Below are positions 46,707-58,599 of a stretch of DNA of 64,000 nt, piece by piece. The translations under genes were made by a program, and so were the position numbers. The DNA lies in NCBI GenBank assembly GCA_025617745.1, contig CM046857.1, positions 25,327,761 through 25,391,760 of the forward strand, read 5' to 3'. Below the pieces are notes generated by a model. That model saw only the letters and a program-made list of their open reading frames with translations, was not told the origin of the DNA and did no database searches. Numbering within the stretch: position 1 is the first letter of the stretch; the number at the start of each line of letters is the position of its first letter. Source of the DNA: Heliocidaris erythrogramma. Lineage: Eukaryota; Echinodermata; Echinoidea; Camarodonta; Echinometridae.

Positions 46707-47317
46707 ATTAAAGGAGTACTCCGGCCTGAAAATAAGATTAATCGAATGAATAGAGTAAAATTAAACAAGCAAAACACTGAAAATTTCATCGAAATCCGAT
46801 AAAAAATAACGAAGTTATTGAATTTTTAAGTTTTGCATTATTTTGGGAAACAGTTCTATGCATGTCATCATGAATATGTAATGAGTGAGCTGATGGTGTC
46901 ACGTCCCCACTTTCCTTTTTTAACTATATTATATGAAATCTTCATTATTTCATTTTTTCAGACATGTCTATAAAAAATATCTCCCTTGTTACAAAATAAG
47001 TTACAGCAATGATGAACTTACACATTAAATAAGGAGTCAGTCCTTTTAGTTATAGGCTTGGAGCAGAAAATTTGAATAATTGCAATTTCATATAATAAAA
47101 CACAAAAGAAAAAGTGGGGATATGACATCATCAGCTCACTCACTGCATATTCATGATGATGTGCACATAACTGTTTTACCAAAATAATGCAAAACTTAAA
47201 ATTCCATAACTTCATTATTTTTCATCCGATTTCGATGAAATTTTCAGTGATTTGTTTGTTTAATTTTACTCTATTTATTCAATTCATATTAATTTCAGGC
47301 CGGAGTACCCCTTTAAT
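46707..47317. mobile_element. Long-TIR foldback MITE
   Basis: The ends are AAAGGAGTACTCCGGCCTGA and its inverse (TCAGGCCGGAGTACCCCTTT). The inverted similarity runs inward for more than 200 bp (GAAAATTTCATCGAAATC, TTTTGCATTATTTTGG, AGTGAGCTGATG and CCCCACTTT landmarks), so most of the 610 bp is one large hairpin. Non-coding. Confidence 0.87.
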
Positions 47318-47635
47318 CTAAAAACATTCTTTTAGCATTAGTGTAAGTAAATAACTTTAAAACGTGATGATTTTTAAAAGCTTTAAAATCATTATTTATG
47401 TGAGGAAGAAGAGTATAGGATAGATATTCAGGATTGTCGTTCATTACATTTGGTATGTTCATTTCTTTGCTTTTCATTTTCTAGCTATATAGACGAAAAT
47501 GTAAAAAAGTATCCATGGCAACGTAGGGGATAGGAGTAAAGAATGAGCCAAGCGATTGTCATGTGTATGGTCATATTCATTCGTGCCAGGAAAAATGAAT
47601 AAAAAAGCTTTTCTCTGTGTTCATCCCTCAGAGCA
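47318..47635. other. AT-rich spacer
   Basis: Nothing recognised. Confidence 0.6.
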
Positions 47636-47930
47636 GATCTAGCCGACCGCAGACTGTCGAGTGCCGCCGAACGGCTGGCTTAATAGTCGGCGTGGGCTCG
47701 TAGCCAGGTTGAGTGAGTGGCACGCTTGCATCGCTGTCCGCACTGAGCGGTGTTTTGCCCAGTGAAGCGATGTAAAAAGCACCCATTTTGCCACAATATC
47801 CCAATGTCTCGGTCGGTTGATCGCGTATTGAGTGTCGCCGCTCACATTAAAGACCCCCATGACAGGACAGGCTTTCTCCAGTCTCATGGAGCCAGTAAGA
47901 ACTGAAGGATGAGTGTTCAATGGCTGGCCC
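47636..47930. promoter_or_regulatory. GC-rich complex block upstream of uncx, candidate regulatory element
   Basis: About 290 bp with many CpGs and no repeat structure, 3.3 kb upstream of the uncx start codon. A 93-codon minus-strand frame spans it (47639-47920) without a recognisable domain. It could instead be a non-coding exon or an unrecognised repeat. Confidence 0.25.
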
Positions 47931-48464
47931 TCTTTTAAACATTCAATCTAACAAATTCATATCACAGTCATATCCATTCATTTCTGCACATCAGAATAAA
48001 TTATATTAATTTATTTGTCTAATTGGGGTTATTTATTTATTGTTCTCTTGTTCTTTACATATGAAAAGCAACGATTAACGTTGAGTTGGCGTTTGCGTGC
48101 AGTTTCTCTCTCAAATAAAATAGAAAATTTATGCAGTCTCTAAAACGCTTTTAAAATAAAACATATTTTATTTCTATAACCCGTTTTTGCAGTACAATGA
48201 ATACTAGTATCGTGACAATTACCGAACCTACTTGCATGTTACTCTATAATTCATAACATATCTTTCTTTGAATAATCTGTTTGCGGGACAGCCATTTTTA
48301 CCAGAAATCAATGCTATATTAATTACATATATATATATTTTTTCTTCTTCTTTAATCGTGTAAAATTCGTACAATGTTTTTTTTTCTTAAAAGTTCCGTA
48401 TTACATGATTACAATGTGGTAAACGTGATGATATGTGAATTCGTATTCTGACATTCACCAATGA
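47931..48464. other. AT-rich spacer
   Basis: Nothing recognised apart from a short TA run at about 48327-48340. Confidence 0.6.
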
Positions 48465-48584
48465 CGTTAGTATGTCTAACAGAATTACTGCCATTACAGC
48501 TACTTTAGTTTTATGTTTACTTAATTTCTTGTTTTAGGTATTGCCGAATTCTGTGTTGATCTACTCACTGTCACAATAATTAGC

Positions 48585-48587
<3 letters not shown>

Positions 48588-48622
<35 letters not shown>
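48588..48622 (+). repeat. TA microsatellite
   Basis: Tandem AT units directly after the first 125-bp unit copy. Confidence 0.95.
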
Positions 48623-48628
<6 letters not shown>

Positions 48629-48955
48629 CCATATATGGATAACCAAACATTATCTGAGTCATTATTATTATTATTGCTCCCAAATGTCTTCCATGAATTC
48701 TTTTGATTTGTTTTTGATTTTGTATTGATTTTTAACTCATTAAATTATTATTATTTTAATATGTATTGTCGAACTGCATTTGATAAAAGTGTATTGGATA
48801 ATGGAATTTAAAAGGCGACGCGTGATTATTATGTGAAAGTTCTTTCAGAGGCAATAAAATAGTAAGTCGGTGATGAGGATCAAATTCAGAAACGGTAAGC
48901 ATCACTTTTGAATAATCATTGCTTTTGCCCTTGAAAGGCTTTCTTAAAACCTTTT

Positions 48956-48958
<3 letters not shown>

Positions 48959-48997
<39 letters not shown>
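48959..48997 (+). repeat. TA microsatellite
   Basis: Tandem AT units directly before the second unit copy. Confidence 0.95.
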
Positions 48998-48998
<1 letters not shown>

Positions 48999-49133
48999 GT
49001 TAGTATGTCTAACAGAATTACTGCCATTACAGCTACTTTAGTTTTATGTTTACTTAATTTCTTGTTTTAGGTATTGCCGAATTCTGTGTTGATCTACTCA
49101 CTCTCACAATAATTAGCAGATATATATATATAT

Positions 49134-49200
49134 ATTGGCGTTCGAAGCCAACGACCGGGTTCGATTCCCGGCGGAGACATTTTTTCAGCCTTTGCAAAAA
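49134..49200 (+). mobile_element. Fragment of a tRNA-derived SINE
   Basis: This is the 3' half of a tRNA-like sequence: T arm CCGGGTTCGATTCCCGG at about 49158-49174 containing a canonical box B. It abuts a TA array on its left, so no box A half is present. It continues into AT-rich sequence. Confidence 0.55.
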
Positions 49201-49335
49201 TTTCAAAAAGGGAGGACAGCTCTGGGGAACTTTGATTGAGCTATATACGCAACCTTATTCTCGCATTTCTTTCACATTGTATTTATTCCCACGAGATTTG
49301 CCAAAGCTGTTGTATATGTTATTTCCTTACACTTG

Positions 49336-49337
<2 letters not shown>

Positions 49338-49384
<47 letters not shown>
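49338..49384 (+). repeat. TA microsatellite
   Basis: About 23 tandem TA units. The Tyr/Ile frame over it is an artefact. Confidence 0.95.
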
Positions 49385-49386
<2 letters not shown>

Positions 49387-49390
49387 CCTA

Positions 49391-49526
49391 ATGGGTACAT
49401 TAGGAGGACAGTTTTTGTTCTTTTTCTTTGTTCAACTGTCGACCTAATGTACCAACTGTCTACCTAATGTAGGGTCGCTATTATGACGAAATAAACTGCA
49501 TTGTTAGGTGTCGACCTAATGTACCC
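49391..49526. repeat. Short inverted repeat with internal copies
   Basis: GGGTACATTAGG (49391-49402) pairs with CCTAATGTACCC (49515-49526). CCTAATGTA also occurs twice in between. It may be a tiny MITE lying inside the composite repeat. Confidence 0.45.
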
Positions 49527-49675
49527 TTTAGTAAAATATATTTATATATATATATCTGATAATTATTGTGACAGTGAGTAGATCAACACAGAATTCGGCA
49601 ATACCTAAAACAAGAAATTAAGTAAACATAAAACTAAAGTAGCTGTAATGGCAGTAATTCTGTTAGACATATACG

Positions 49676-50200
49676 TATATCAACATAGAAATAGACAAAG
49701 GGGGTTTTGGAACCTTTACGCTTATATAAAACAATTAAATTCACCAGTAAGTAGCCACTAACAGAATAAAAATTGTCACGATAATTTCAATGGACATTTG
49801 GATAATAGAAGTAAAGGTCACTTTTATTATAATTTTTCCCTTTAGCCTTTTGTTTCCTGCAAAATGCAAGCACCTGTTTCATCATCCCATTTTAGTATTT
49901 GAATATCACACCTCTTCTCCTCTTATCTTTGTCATGGTCAGCCATGAATAAATTACGAAGTCTTTTCTAGGATCTATCCAGCTTGATGAACAGTTGGACA
50001 CTGAAATTGCTTTTTCTAAACAAAACTGTTGCACAAAACAAATTTGGGGTGTGAAATACCTCGGGGGCTGTAAATATGATAACACCGTGTGATTTTTACA
50101 CAGAAGCGAAAGAAATTAGGAATCAGAAAAGCAAACTAGACGCGCGTGCGTAGTTGACAAAGATGAAAAATAAGGTGCCCGAAAAGACAATAAAATGTGT
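49676..50200. other. AT-rich spacer
   Basis: Nothing recognised. Confidence 0.6.
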
Positions 50201-50204
50201 AAAT

Positions 50205-50300
50205 GAGATAGAGAGAGGGAGAGAGAGAGAGAGAGGGAGAGAGCGAAAGAAAGAGGTTGTAAGAGCCTGAGAGAGACAGAGGGAGGTAGAGAGGGAGGGT
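50205..50300 (+). repeat. GA-rich simple repeat
   Basis: GA microsatellite with GGGA interruptions. Confidence 0.92.
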
Positions 50301-50435
50301 GCTCCCTATCAAAAATAAGAGTGAAAGTGGTGTCGCCGAAGCACACTGCATGTGTGCAGTTGTCAAAAATCTAAATGCTCATTGGTCCAAAATGTCAAAA
50401 GATTACGACACACAATCATCAACAGTTACCCCCTG

Positions 50436-50437
<2 letters not shown>

Positions 50438-50475
<38 letters not shown>

Positions 50476-50570
50476 AATCACCAATACTCACAGCACATAC
50501 ATACACACACAGAGGCAGTCCCAATTCCCTCCCTCTTACTCTCTCTTTCTCTCTCTCTCTCTGTCTCTCC
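50438..50570 (+). repeat. CA repeat followed by CT repeat
   Basis: CA units at 50439-50475 and 50500-50511, then CT units at about 50537-50570. Confidence 0.93.
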
Positions 50571-50589
50571 AGGCATACCATACTAATTC

Positions 50590-51227
50590 GCCTTGTCCAC
50601 AATGCTCTAAACACACAGATACACGTGCGCGCGGTGTTGGGTGACTATAAACCACTTACACCCATTAATTTGGAGTTGATAGGGGGAACAGGTTGCGACT
50701 GAAGACGCCACACAGCACGGGTTGCATGAGATGTTTTCACTTCGCAGCTAGACGGGCGGCCAGACGACAAATTAAGCCAAAAGTCGCAGAAGATTCCTAA
50801 ACGATGCGTCGAGGTGGGGGTATGCATCCACCTATTTCATCAAACTATCGTCGGAGAAACCTGGATATTTGATTTTCATCATCACAATCATTTCGCCTAA
50901 AATTGTAGCTCCATCATCAGGAAATCAATTGTTTTGCATTTCCATACAAAAATGACATTCTGAATGAATAAAACCAGCGTTGCAGACAACATTGAGGCAC
51001 GTTCCTTACATTCCCTGTTGGGTGATAAATGACTAAAGAACCATTATTCAGTTTTGACAGAAATCGTGTTTTTTACATTGTGACATAAAGAAATTAATAA
51101 TTAAAAAACTATTTCTATTCAGAGATACAGGCCTCTGGCGAAACGCGTTAAATACGGCAGCAAAAGAGTCAAAATACGACCAAATTGTGAAAAAAGTAAA
51201 AGAGAGATAGAATATAACATAGCGACA
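50590..51227 (+). promoter_or_regulatory. uncx: Probable promoter and 5' UTR of uncx
   Basis: This is complex sequence directly upstream of the uncx start codon. A TATA-like TATAAA lies at 50646-50651, about 580 bp from the ATG, and TAAT cores occur nearby (CCATTAATTT). In the reading frame of the ATG a stop lies at 51102-51104 and no in-frame ATG follows it before 51228. Other ATGs upstream in other frames mean the transcription start cannot be fixed. Confidence 0.35.
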
Positions 51228-51528
51228 ATGGATGCACAGCTCATGCGGAGCCACTTCTCGCAGGCGAGTCTCGGCGGGCTAGCTCCCTTCCCTGCCTACT
51301 CCTTCTCGTCAGCGGCACATGCACTCGGATTCCACGTCTCGCCGCCGGGTGCATCGCCCGGAACTCACGGGGACCTTGCTATCACCACTTCGGTGGCTGC
51401 AGCCGCAGCGGCGGTGAGGGTACAGAGCTCCATGAAGAAGGATCTTAAACATGTTTCTGGAGATTGTTTCTCGTCCAAGAGCAAGATGATGAAGATGGGC
51501 GGGGCAGATGACAATGATGACAAAAATG
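51228..51528 (+). CDS. uncx: UNC-4/UNCX homeobox gene, coding exon 1
   Basis: The exon encodes the first 100 residues plus one base of the next codon. The ATG is in good context (ACAATGG), is the first in frame after a stop at 51102, and the frame reaches a consensus donor (ATG|GTGAGT, 51529). Phase 1 matches the acceptor of exon 2 exactly. The N-terminal region is low in conserved domains: Ser/Ala/Pro/His-rich sequence, a run of six alanines (residues 57-62), a lysine-rich patch (about 84-90) and an acidic end (D-D-N-D-D, 94-98) leading into the homeodomain exon. I see no clear Engrailed-homology (F-x-I-x-x-[IL]-L) repressor motif. Vertebrate UNCX has an F-S-I-D-x-L-L stretch in this region. 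The assignment rests on exon 2. The protein is expected to be a nuclear transcription factor acting in neural or mesodermal patterning, by family knowledge. Confidence 0.85.
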
Positions 51529-53649
51529 GTGAGTGAAAATGATGCTAGAATTCGAATAATGCTAGACGCTAATACTCGAAGATCATTCTGATATGTTCCA
51601 CGTAAACAATTTTGATATGTTTGAAATTATGTCAATGTTATAATGTTATCACGATGTAAAATGTTCCTTAATTTAACCAACGTTTATTCATTTATATACA
51701 TCATTGAAATTAATGTTTTCAATATACTAACTGCAACGGTATGACAAATATCATTGAATCGCATGCAGAGAAGTAGTCGTTAAGAGGGGCTGAAAGTTCC
51801 TTTGAATATTAATACAGTATAGATTAAAATAATTTTGAAATACATGTATATGATATCTTGTTAAGTAGGCCGATAAGCTAAGAAAACTTTGATGTAGGAT
51901 ATAAATAAATTAAGATTACCTAGAAACAGTTATGTTAGCTCACATTAAAAAAAAAATAAAGTATTAATGCTTGTCATTCAGTATCAAAGTAATATTTTCC
52001 CCGTGAGGAAAGAATAATTTCATAAGACGACAGATTTCCATCGAAGTTCTTTTCGTAAACATAGAATGATTATTTAAATGAAATCAAGAATAAGTGTTTG
52101 CTTTTTAATTTCCTTACACTGTGTGTCAAATTTTAGGAACATATAGACTCGAAAATGCAAGCCTACTTTGTCAGATAAGACCGTTAGTGTATAGGCCTAT
52201 TTTTTCTTACCATGGTATAACAACATTATATAATCCCTTTTTACTGTTTTTCAAAAATTGATATGTAACGTGCTTAAGCCCTACGAATTCTTTGTTTATT
52301 CTTTGGTTTTATTTAGCTAAAAAGGCGTATTGCTTGACTTGGTATGATTGTTTTGTTTTTCTCGTATGCAGTTTGCAAAATAAAAAAAGGAAAATTATCA
52401 TTAATTTGCTTTGCTTTGAAAGGTTTTCAGGGTTTAATAATTTGAAGTCCGAACATTGCACTTTGTTTATTAAAAAGATGGATGGTTATCGAAAAACTGA
52501 ATGGAATTCAGAATGCATCTTAAATAAGATAGTATAACTCACAATTATGCCATAACGTCTATTTAAAAAAAAAGATGTAATCGTCTGTTAGAAGAGATCA
52601 CATCCTAATCTATTCGACAAAATAATAATACTTTTTGTTATTTTTCGTTGCCGTATTTATGATGTCCTATTCCTTTTCATTAGTTTTCAAAGCTTATATT
52701 TATACTATAACTATCGTACTTACAAGTTATAAGAGAACACTCTTTGTGCTAGCAACTTTAAAAATTAGAAATGACTAGTTTGTCAACAGGTCAAACAGAT
52801 TGCATAAATATCCTCAAATTATCAGTTCTTGTTCCTAATAGATATGTATACAATGAATTTTGCGACAGTTTGCGTTGTTTTAAATTTTATGAAATTTATC
52901 GCCCAGATAGTTTGATTTAGATAGAATTACTGTGGACGGATAACGGATAACAATGATAGAGAAAATTATTCATTCAAATAAGTCCGTAAAATATGTTCAT
53001 TATAGTTTTGATATTTGTCTATGAGTGCAATCGATAAGAATATTGATATCGCATTTGAACTTAGCCCTATTCCCCGCATAGATTTTTGTTAACAGAGTTT
53101 TATATGGTTCAATTAACATTGGAATGCCATTTTTGTCGACAATTGTATTTCCCCCCAATTCATTTTTAAAGTTTAACTCCATATGCTGTCAATTGTTGAT
53201 AGAGTGAAAATATAAAAAAGTAGGTGGAATACTTGCAAAAAAGCAATGTGAAAATCATAATTTTAGAGATCTATATAAATCTGACCCAAGATCGTTATGA
53301 TAGCCTTCAGCTAAGGTTATTTGAAAATCTAGAGAAGTTATTTCTAATATTGTGTTTTTAAAAAGGGGACTACTTCTAATTATCCATTTTACAACAAATA
53401 CATACAAACAAAATTAACCTTGCATGTACAAAGCATTATTCAAACAAAATTATTAATATATGAAATAGTTTTCATTGTTTAGAATATCTAATTCGTTTAA
53501 GTGGAATACGTATTAAGGAACGTGATATGCGTCATCAACAATAAACAATAAATGAAATGACACGAAACCATTTTCGCGTAATATTATACCTGTCACCAGT
53601 ATACGTAAACAATGTATACGGGTGAAATGATTATTGAAACGTTTTCGCA

Positions 53650-54000
53650 TGTTGCATTTTCACATCCGATTTTCTTCTCTCTCCATCACATCTATAATCA
53701 GGAACTGAGTTATCCCTCCCGGACTTAATTTAGAAAAAGGATAAATTGAATTAATAGAGCGATTAAGAGTGGTGATTATGTCCGAAATTAAGTTCTCTCA
53801 TCCGTTGGCTTTCCGAAGCACTAGGAAACGAAGGAATCAAAGCCCGTTGCGCTGCACACACACTGGATGCCTTGGGCGTTACTCTTAATATTCTTTTCCA
53901 TTATGGGCTGATTCAAATGAAATTTCACAAATGGACGAAGGCAATAAGATTTATTGCTTCCCGTGACGACGTGGAATATCATGAGCTAGCAACAGTAGCA
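53650..54000. promoter_or_regulatory. Candidate intronic regulatory element
   Basis: Complex, repeat-free sequence with TAAT/ATTA cores (CTTAATTTAG, GAATTAATAG, GCGATTAAGAG) and a higher CpG content than the rest of the intron. Function is inferred from composition and place only. A purine-rich GA patch follows at 54000-54085. Confidence 0.25.
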
Positions 54001-56656
54001 GAGAGGGAGAGGGGAAGGCTTAGGAGGGGGTATGGAGGAGAAAGAAAGGGGTTAAGAAGATGAGCTGTGATGAGGGGAAGGGGTGAAGATGCGGAGTGGA
54101 TGGTGGCGCTGGTGGAAAGATGGAATAATGAGATAACAGTCACAGTCGGTACATATAGAAAGGGATCTGGCTGGGAGCAAGTATTAATACCAATAGAAAG
54201 AGTAGTGATGAAATAATGTAAGTATTAATAGAGGTGTATAATACGATCGTCAATAGTAAAAATAGTTGTAATCACAAAGTGATGGTAGAAGTTTGAAAAG
54301 CAGTGGTAGTATAGCGGTGTGTATAATATTGAAGGACGATCAGAGCAACTTGGCGCTTGGTGTCTTTGATGTCAGAATGATTCGATTAATACAACATTAC
54401 TGCTAACATGGCTGACTTGGCTAACCTTTGAAATGGTTTAACGAACAACATGAAAATGAGGAGAAGATAAGAAAAAGTGTATTACAATTTATCATTATAT
54501 CAGCTAATGTTAACATGATATAGCTCGTTAGAATAAGAGGAGCTTCAATTGTTTACACGATTCCATATCAGGAATGCATCTACAAATTTCATAATTCCTC
54601 CGTCTTTGTGATTCAGAATATACTAATTTTATATCATTTAGATTTCGTAAATCTTTGAGTAGATAATAGCACTCTTTGATGTGTTTTCGTATTACCACAA
54701 TGATTTTAGCATTCAATCAGTATGTTATAATTTATTCCGTTGACTAATTGTAGTCCACTTGATTCATACAAATATAAATTTGGCTGAGGAATCCTCTTTA
54801 TGGAATCAATGATACTGCGTTTTCTACTGTCTACTTTCATCAAAATAAAATGTATTTTAGAATAATATATAATATAATTTCTGCTATGGTTGATTGATTA
54901 CATCGCTCAAGATTAGCAGTAAACCATTTAAAGAAAAGTGGGGCAAGATTGCCTTATATATATGGTCAGTTGCGTTTCTTGTTTTCACTAAACATTATTA
55001 TGTTTATAACGTAAGTATTCATTTCAAATACATCACCCTAAATGACAAAGGTCATGTGATCTTCACATAAAATTTTGGATTTATAAAAGAAAGCTTGAAA
55101 AGAAAATAAATAAGATGACATTTCGCACTATTCAGTACAGAGATTTGCAAAGACAAGATCTTTTTCGCAATGTCGGATAATTAAGTCTGAGATATAAAAA
55201 CCCTTTTCAATAAATATCATTAGCGACAGACGTCATGGTGTCCTTTTTCTGCAACCATCCCCAGAAGTACGAAAAATTTCCCTCTCATCAGGCCTCTGTT
55301 AAAAGACAATCACTGCTTTCCCTCATAAAGCAGACCCCGAACGCCGTGGGCGACAAATAAAGACCAAAGCAAATTATGATCACCGTATACTCATCACCCC
55401 AATCAAAACAATTCCACATCTTCTTTCTCGTTTCTAAAAGACCACATTCTGTTATTACTAATAGAAATGACGGGAGTAAAATCCCTTAGCCCACATTTCC
55501 AAATTGTTCTTTTTGCTAAAGAAAACGAAGCGGATAATGGGCGTATATTTCTTTAATTGACTCTTTGGTTGGAAATAATGAAGCAATGTAGGAATAATAA
55601 TTGGAGAGATTTGGGTACTCTAATAGGTACGATTGCGTATCATGAAAATACATTAAGAGTTTGAATGTTACAAAGTATCTTGAACATTAAAGTTTTTATT
55701 CTTTTAAAGACAAAAGTATTATTGCAGTCGGACTTGAGTAACCTAATATATGAAGTTGAATTCACAAGCAGTCCCCCTTTTTTTGCCTCCAGGAAAGCGA
55801 AACTGTGGCATTATAAATTCATTGCTAAAATATAACATTAAAAAAAAAATCCCTTATAGAATTTCTTTTTAAATTTCTATGTCACAAAATAGGAAAATAA
55901 AATATAACAATAATGTACTTTGACATTAATGCAAATAAAAAAAACCCCCATATGATCCTGTACTGGGATTACTTTTTAATGCATACTTATGAGGGAATAA
56001 ATATTATTCAAAGTGATAACTTGCAATCTTTCTAATGAATAGAAATTGAACATTGCGACTGGTAAAAATCCTAGAATATGTAAATGCGTCTACTTGTAAT
56101 ATCCTTCTTTTTATTCCTCTTGTCTGAATCATTACTCTTTGAATCAGGAAATGCATTTTACTCATCCTATGGTTTAGATTTAAATCACAATATACGCATA
56201 TATTATTCAACCCTTCTTTATATTTCCTTTATCATTTGAAATCATAAAAATGATTAGTATAATTATGCAGGAATACTCTGTTATTACTATTCAGACAATA
56301 TAGTGCAATACTATATGGATAATCTTAGACATGATTCCATGCAAGTCACATGAGATAATTTGATAAAGCAAAGAATCATTTCTGTTCTGATGAAAAACAC
56401 GGAAAATATACAATCAATCACATTAAGTATAATGGAACCACACCTTTATCATGTTCATGAATTCTTCCTGTTCTTTCGTATTTGTTTGTCCTACTTAATT
56501 TTCATATAATAACATTTAACAGCTGACGGTTTTCTTTTCTTCTTTTCTTTGGTTATCTTTTTTTAACAATGTCGAATGTGATTTGCATTCGTGGTATATA
56601 TTTTTCATAGAATCTGAAATTTCTGGATTGTGTGTTTTAACTAATATGCTTATTTT

Positions 56657-56680
56657 GTAATGCCTATTTTTAGGCATTAC
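56657..56680. repeat. Perfect 10-bp hairpin
   Basis: GTAATGCCTA, TTTT, TAGGCATTAC. It is a self-complementary stem with a four-base loop in AT-rich sequence. No known role. Confidence 0.9.
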
Positions 56681-56939
56681 TCCCAGTTAACTAACTATTA
56701 TGCTTATGTTAGTGTTGCGGGTCAGCCGTAGCTCGACAATATTACATTTGAATATGGGCAATAAGAAAATATACGCATAATTCTCCTCAATGTTTTCACA
56801 ATTAATTCGCTGTTATTTAGTGAGTCTAAATGACTGGTAATATTACTTGACTGGTATGAGTATGACTATGGGAGGGAGGGGACGGGGTAGAAAAATAAAA
56901 TGGGGGGATTATTGCTGTATTTCAGGGGAATATCATAAT

Positions 56940-57190
56940 ATCGCTAATTGATAATTACCATTCTCCTCGGCAGTGAAAATATCCGTCAGGGTTCGAAAAC
57001 AGAAGCCATCAAATTAGGCGATTTACGGAGTGATTTCTGACAGCTATGATGTGCATTTGCAGTTGGGACGGGAAAGCCAAACATTGCCTGCTTAGTTCTA
57101 TAATTACGTCCACCAAACAGGGGCACGTTTATTCAAGCGAGATAATATTGGATAGTCAGTGAAGCAGCGCGTGAAGGAGGATAGTAGTTG
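56940..57190. promoter_or_regulatory. Candidate intronic regulatory element
   Basis: Complex block with CTAATTGATAATTACC at its left end and mixed, non-repetitive sequence throughout. It ends where the polypyrimidine tract begins. Inferred from composition only. Confidence 0.22.
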
Positions 57191-57237
57191 CTTTGGGTTT
57201 GATGTGTCAGATCGGGACTACTCCAGATCCAACATCA

Positions 57238-57960
57238 CTCCCTTCATTCCTCTCTCTCTCTTACTCTCTTTCTCTCTCACTATCTTTGCCTCTCTTTCTC
57301 TCTCACTATATCTGCCTCTCTCGGCTCCTCTCTAACTCTCTGCCCCCCCCCCCTCTCTCTCTCTCTTCTCTCCCTCCTTTTCTTACTCCCTTCCATTCTA
57401 CCTCTCTGTCGTTCCCATTCACTTGATATATCACATTTTCTAGCTTTTATATTCATTTCCTCCATTCTCCGCTCACCCCTTTTACCTCTATTTACAACCC
57501 CGTCACTCTATATATTCTCTCTGTGTTTATCTCTCTCCTTACCTCTTCGTCATATATTTTCGTCTACTGGTTTGTCCATACCTCCCATTCTCTTTCGCTC
57601 CTGAGGTGTACATCTCTCTCTCTCTCTTTCTTTTCTTTTTTCTTTCTCCCTTCCTTCTTTCCGTTCTTCCATTCTTAACCCATCTATGTTCTCTAGTATC
57701 CGTAACTCCAGTACTCTCTAGCCCGTGATACATATACCTGTCCCTTCCCATTCACTTGTTTTTTACTCGCACTCTCCCTCTCCAATCCCTTTTCACTTTG
57801 CTCCCATGCCCCCCCCCCCCCCCATCTCCTGCGCACCTCTCTCTCTCTCTCTCTCTTTCTCTTTTTTATATCCCTCTCAGCTCTCCCCCTTCCATTTTCT
57901 CCCCTCCTCTTCCTCCTCCTCCTCCTCCTCTTCCTCTCCATCTCCCTCGTTCTCCACCAC
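57238..57960 (+). repeat. Polypyrimidine (CT-rich) tract, about 720 bp
   Basis: Nearly continuous CT/CCT/TTC sequence with C runs at about 57342-57351 and 57809-57823 and a CCT block at about 57913-57930. The frames crossing it on both strands are artefacts. Confidence 0.92.
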
Positions 57961-58599
57961 TGAGAAGACGAGCTCCGGAAATTGATAGATACACTTCCCA
58001 AGCTACCAAGTTTGATGCTTGATGCACTCTTTGCGTTCCCATTGGCAACCAGTTTTCTTGCACACAGAGTACAACGAGCATTTCTTCCTTTTTTTTTCGT
58101 TTTTATCAGGCATTTTACTCCCCATTGATGGCTACCGTGTACTACCTTGGGTCTTTCAAGCCATCAACGATTTGGAAGAAAAAAGTATTTTGGATACCAA
58201 TCATATTTCTTGTATAGCATATGACATTGCGAAACTGATATACTTCTTTTCGTATTTAAATATATACCTTAGCAGAATTTATTCAGAAGCTTTGTGTATA
58301 TCAATTTCCATCATGATTATCATAGTATATACAGAATTGAACAATGTTGATTTTACCAATAACTCCTTGATTTTACATTAAAAATGAAAAAAATAACACA
58401 AAAGATACTAAAAGATGACTGAAGATAAATTTCTTTAATATTATTGAGGACAGGAGAGATGTTTGCTTCTATGTCACAATATATATAGGAATAGTATATT
58501 TCTACGAGATCAAAATAATCAAAAGAACAGTCCTTTATCTGATGTGCCACTTTCATTTTGCTTTTACAACATTATGCCTTTTTAAATAACTTCGACGAC

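Larger units (their letters stand above)
48465..49675. mobile_element. Composite repeat: three copies of a 125-bp unit with TA arrays
   Basis: Unit copies: 48465-48590 (+), 48998-49121 (+) and 49553-49675 (-). All contain GTCTAACAGAATTACTGCC, TTTCTTGTTTTAGGTATTGC and TGTTGATCTACTCACT. They are nearly identical and each ends at a TA microsatellite. The outer two are inverted relative to each other and may be the TIRs of one element. Confidence 0.8.

Noticed and set aside
57193-58022. Several overlapping Ser/Leu/Pro or Arg/Glu-rich frames on both strands
   Set aside because: They come from the polypyrimidine tract; no domain and no splice support.
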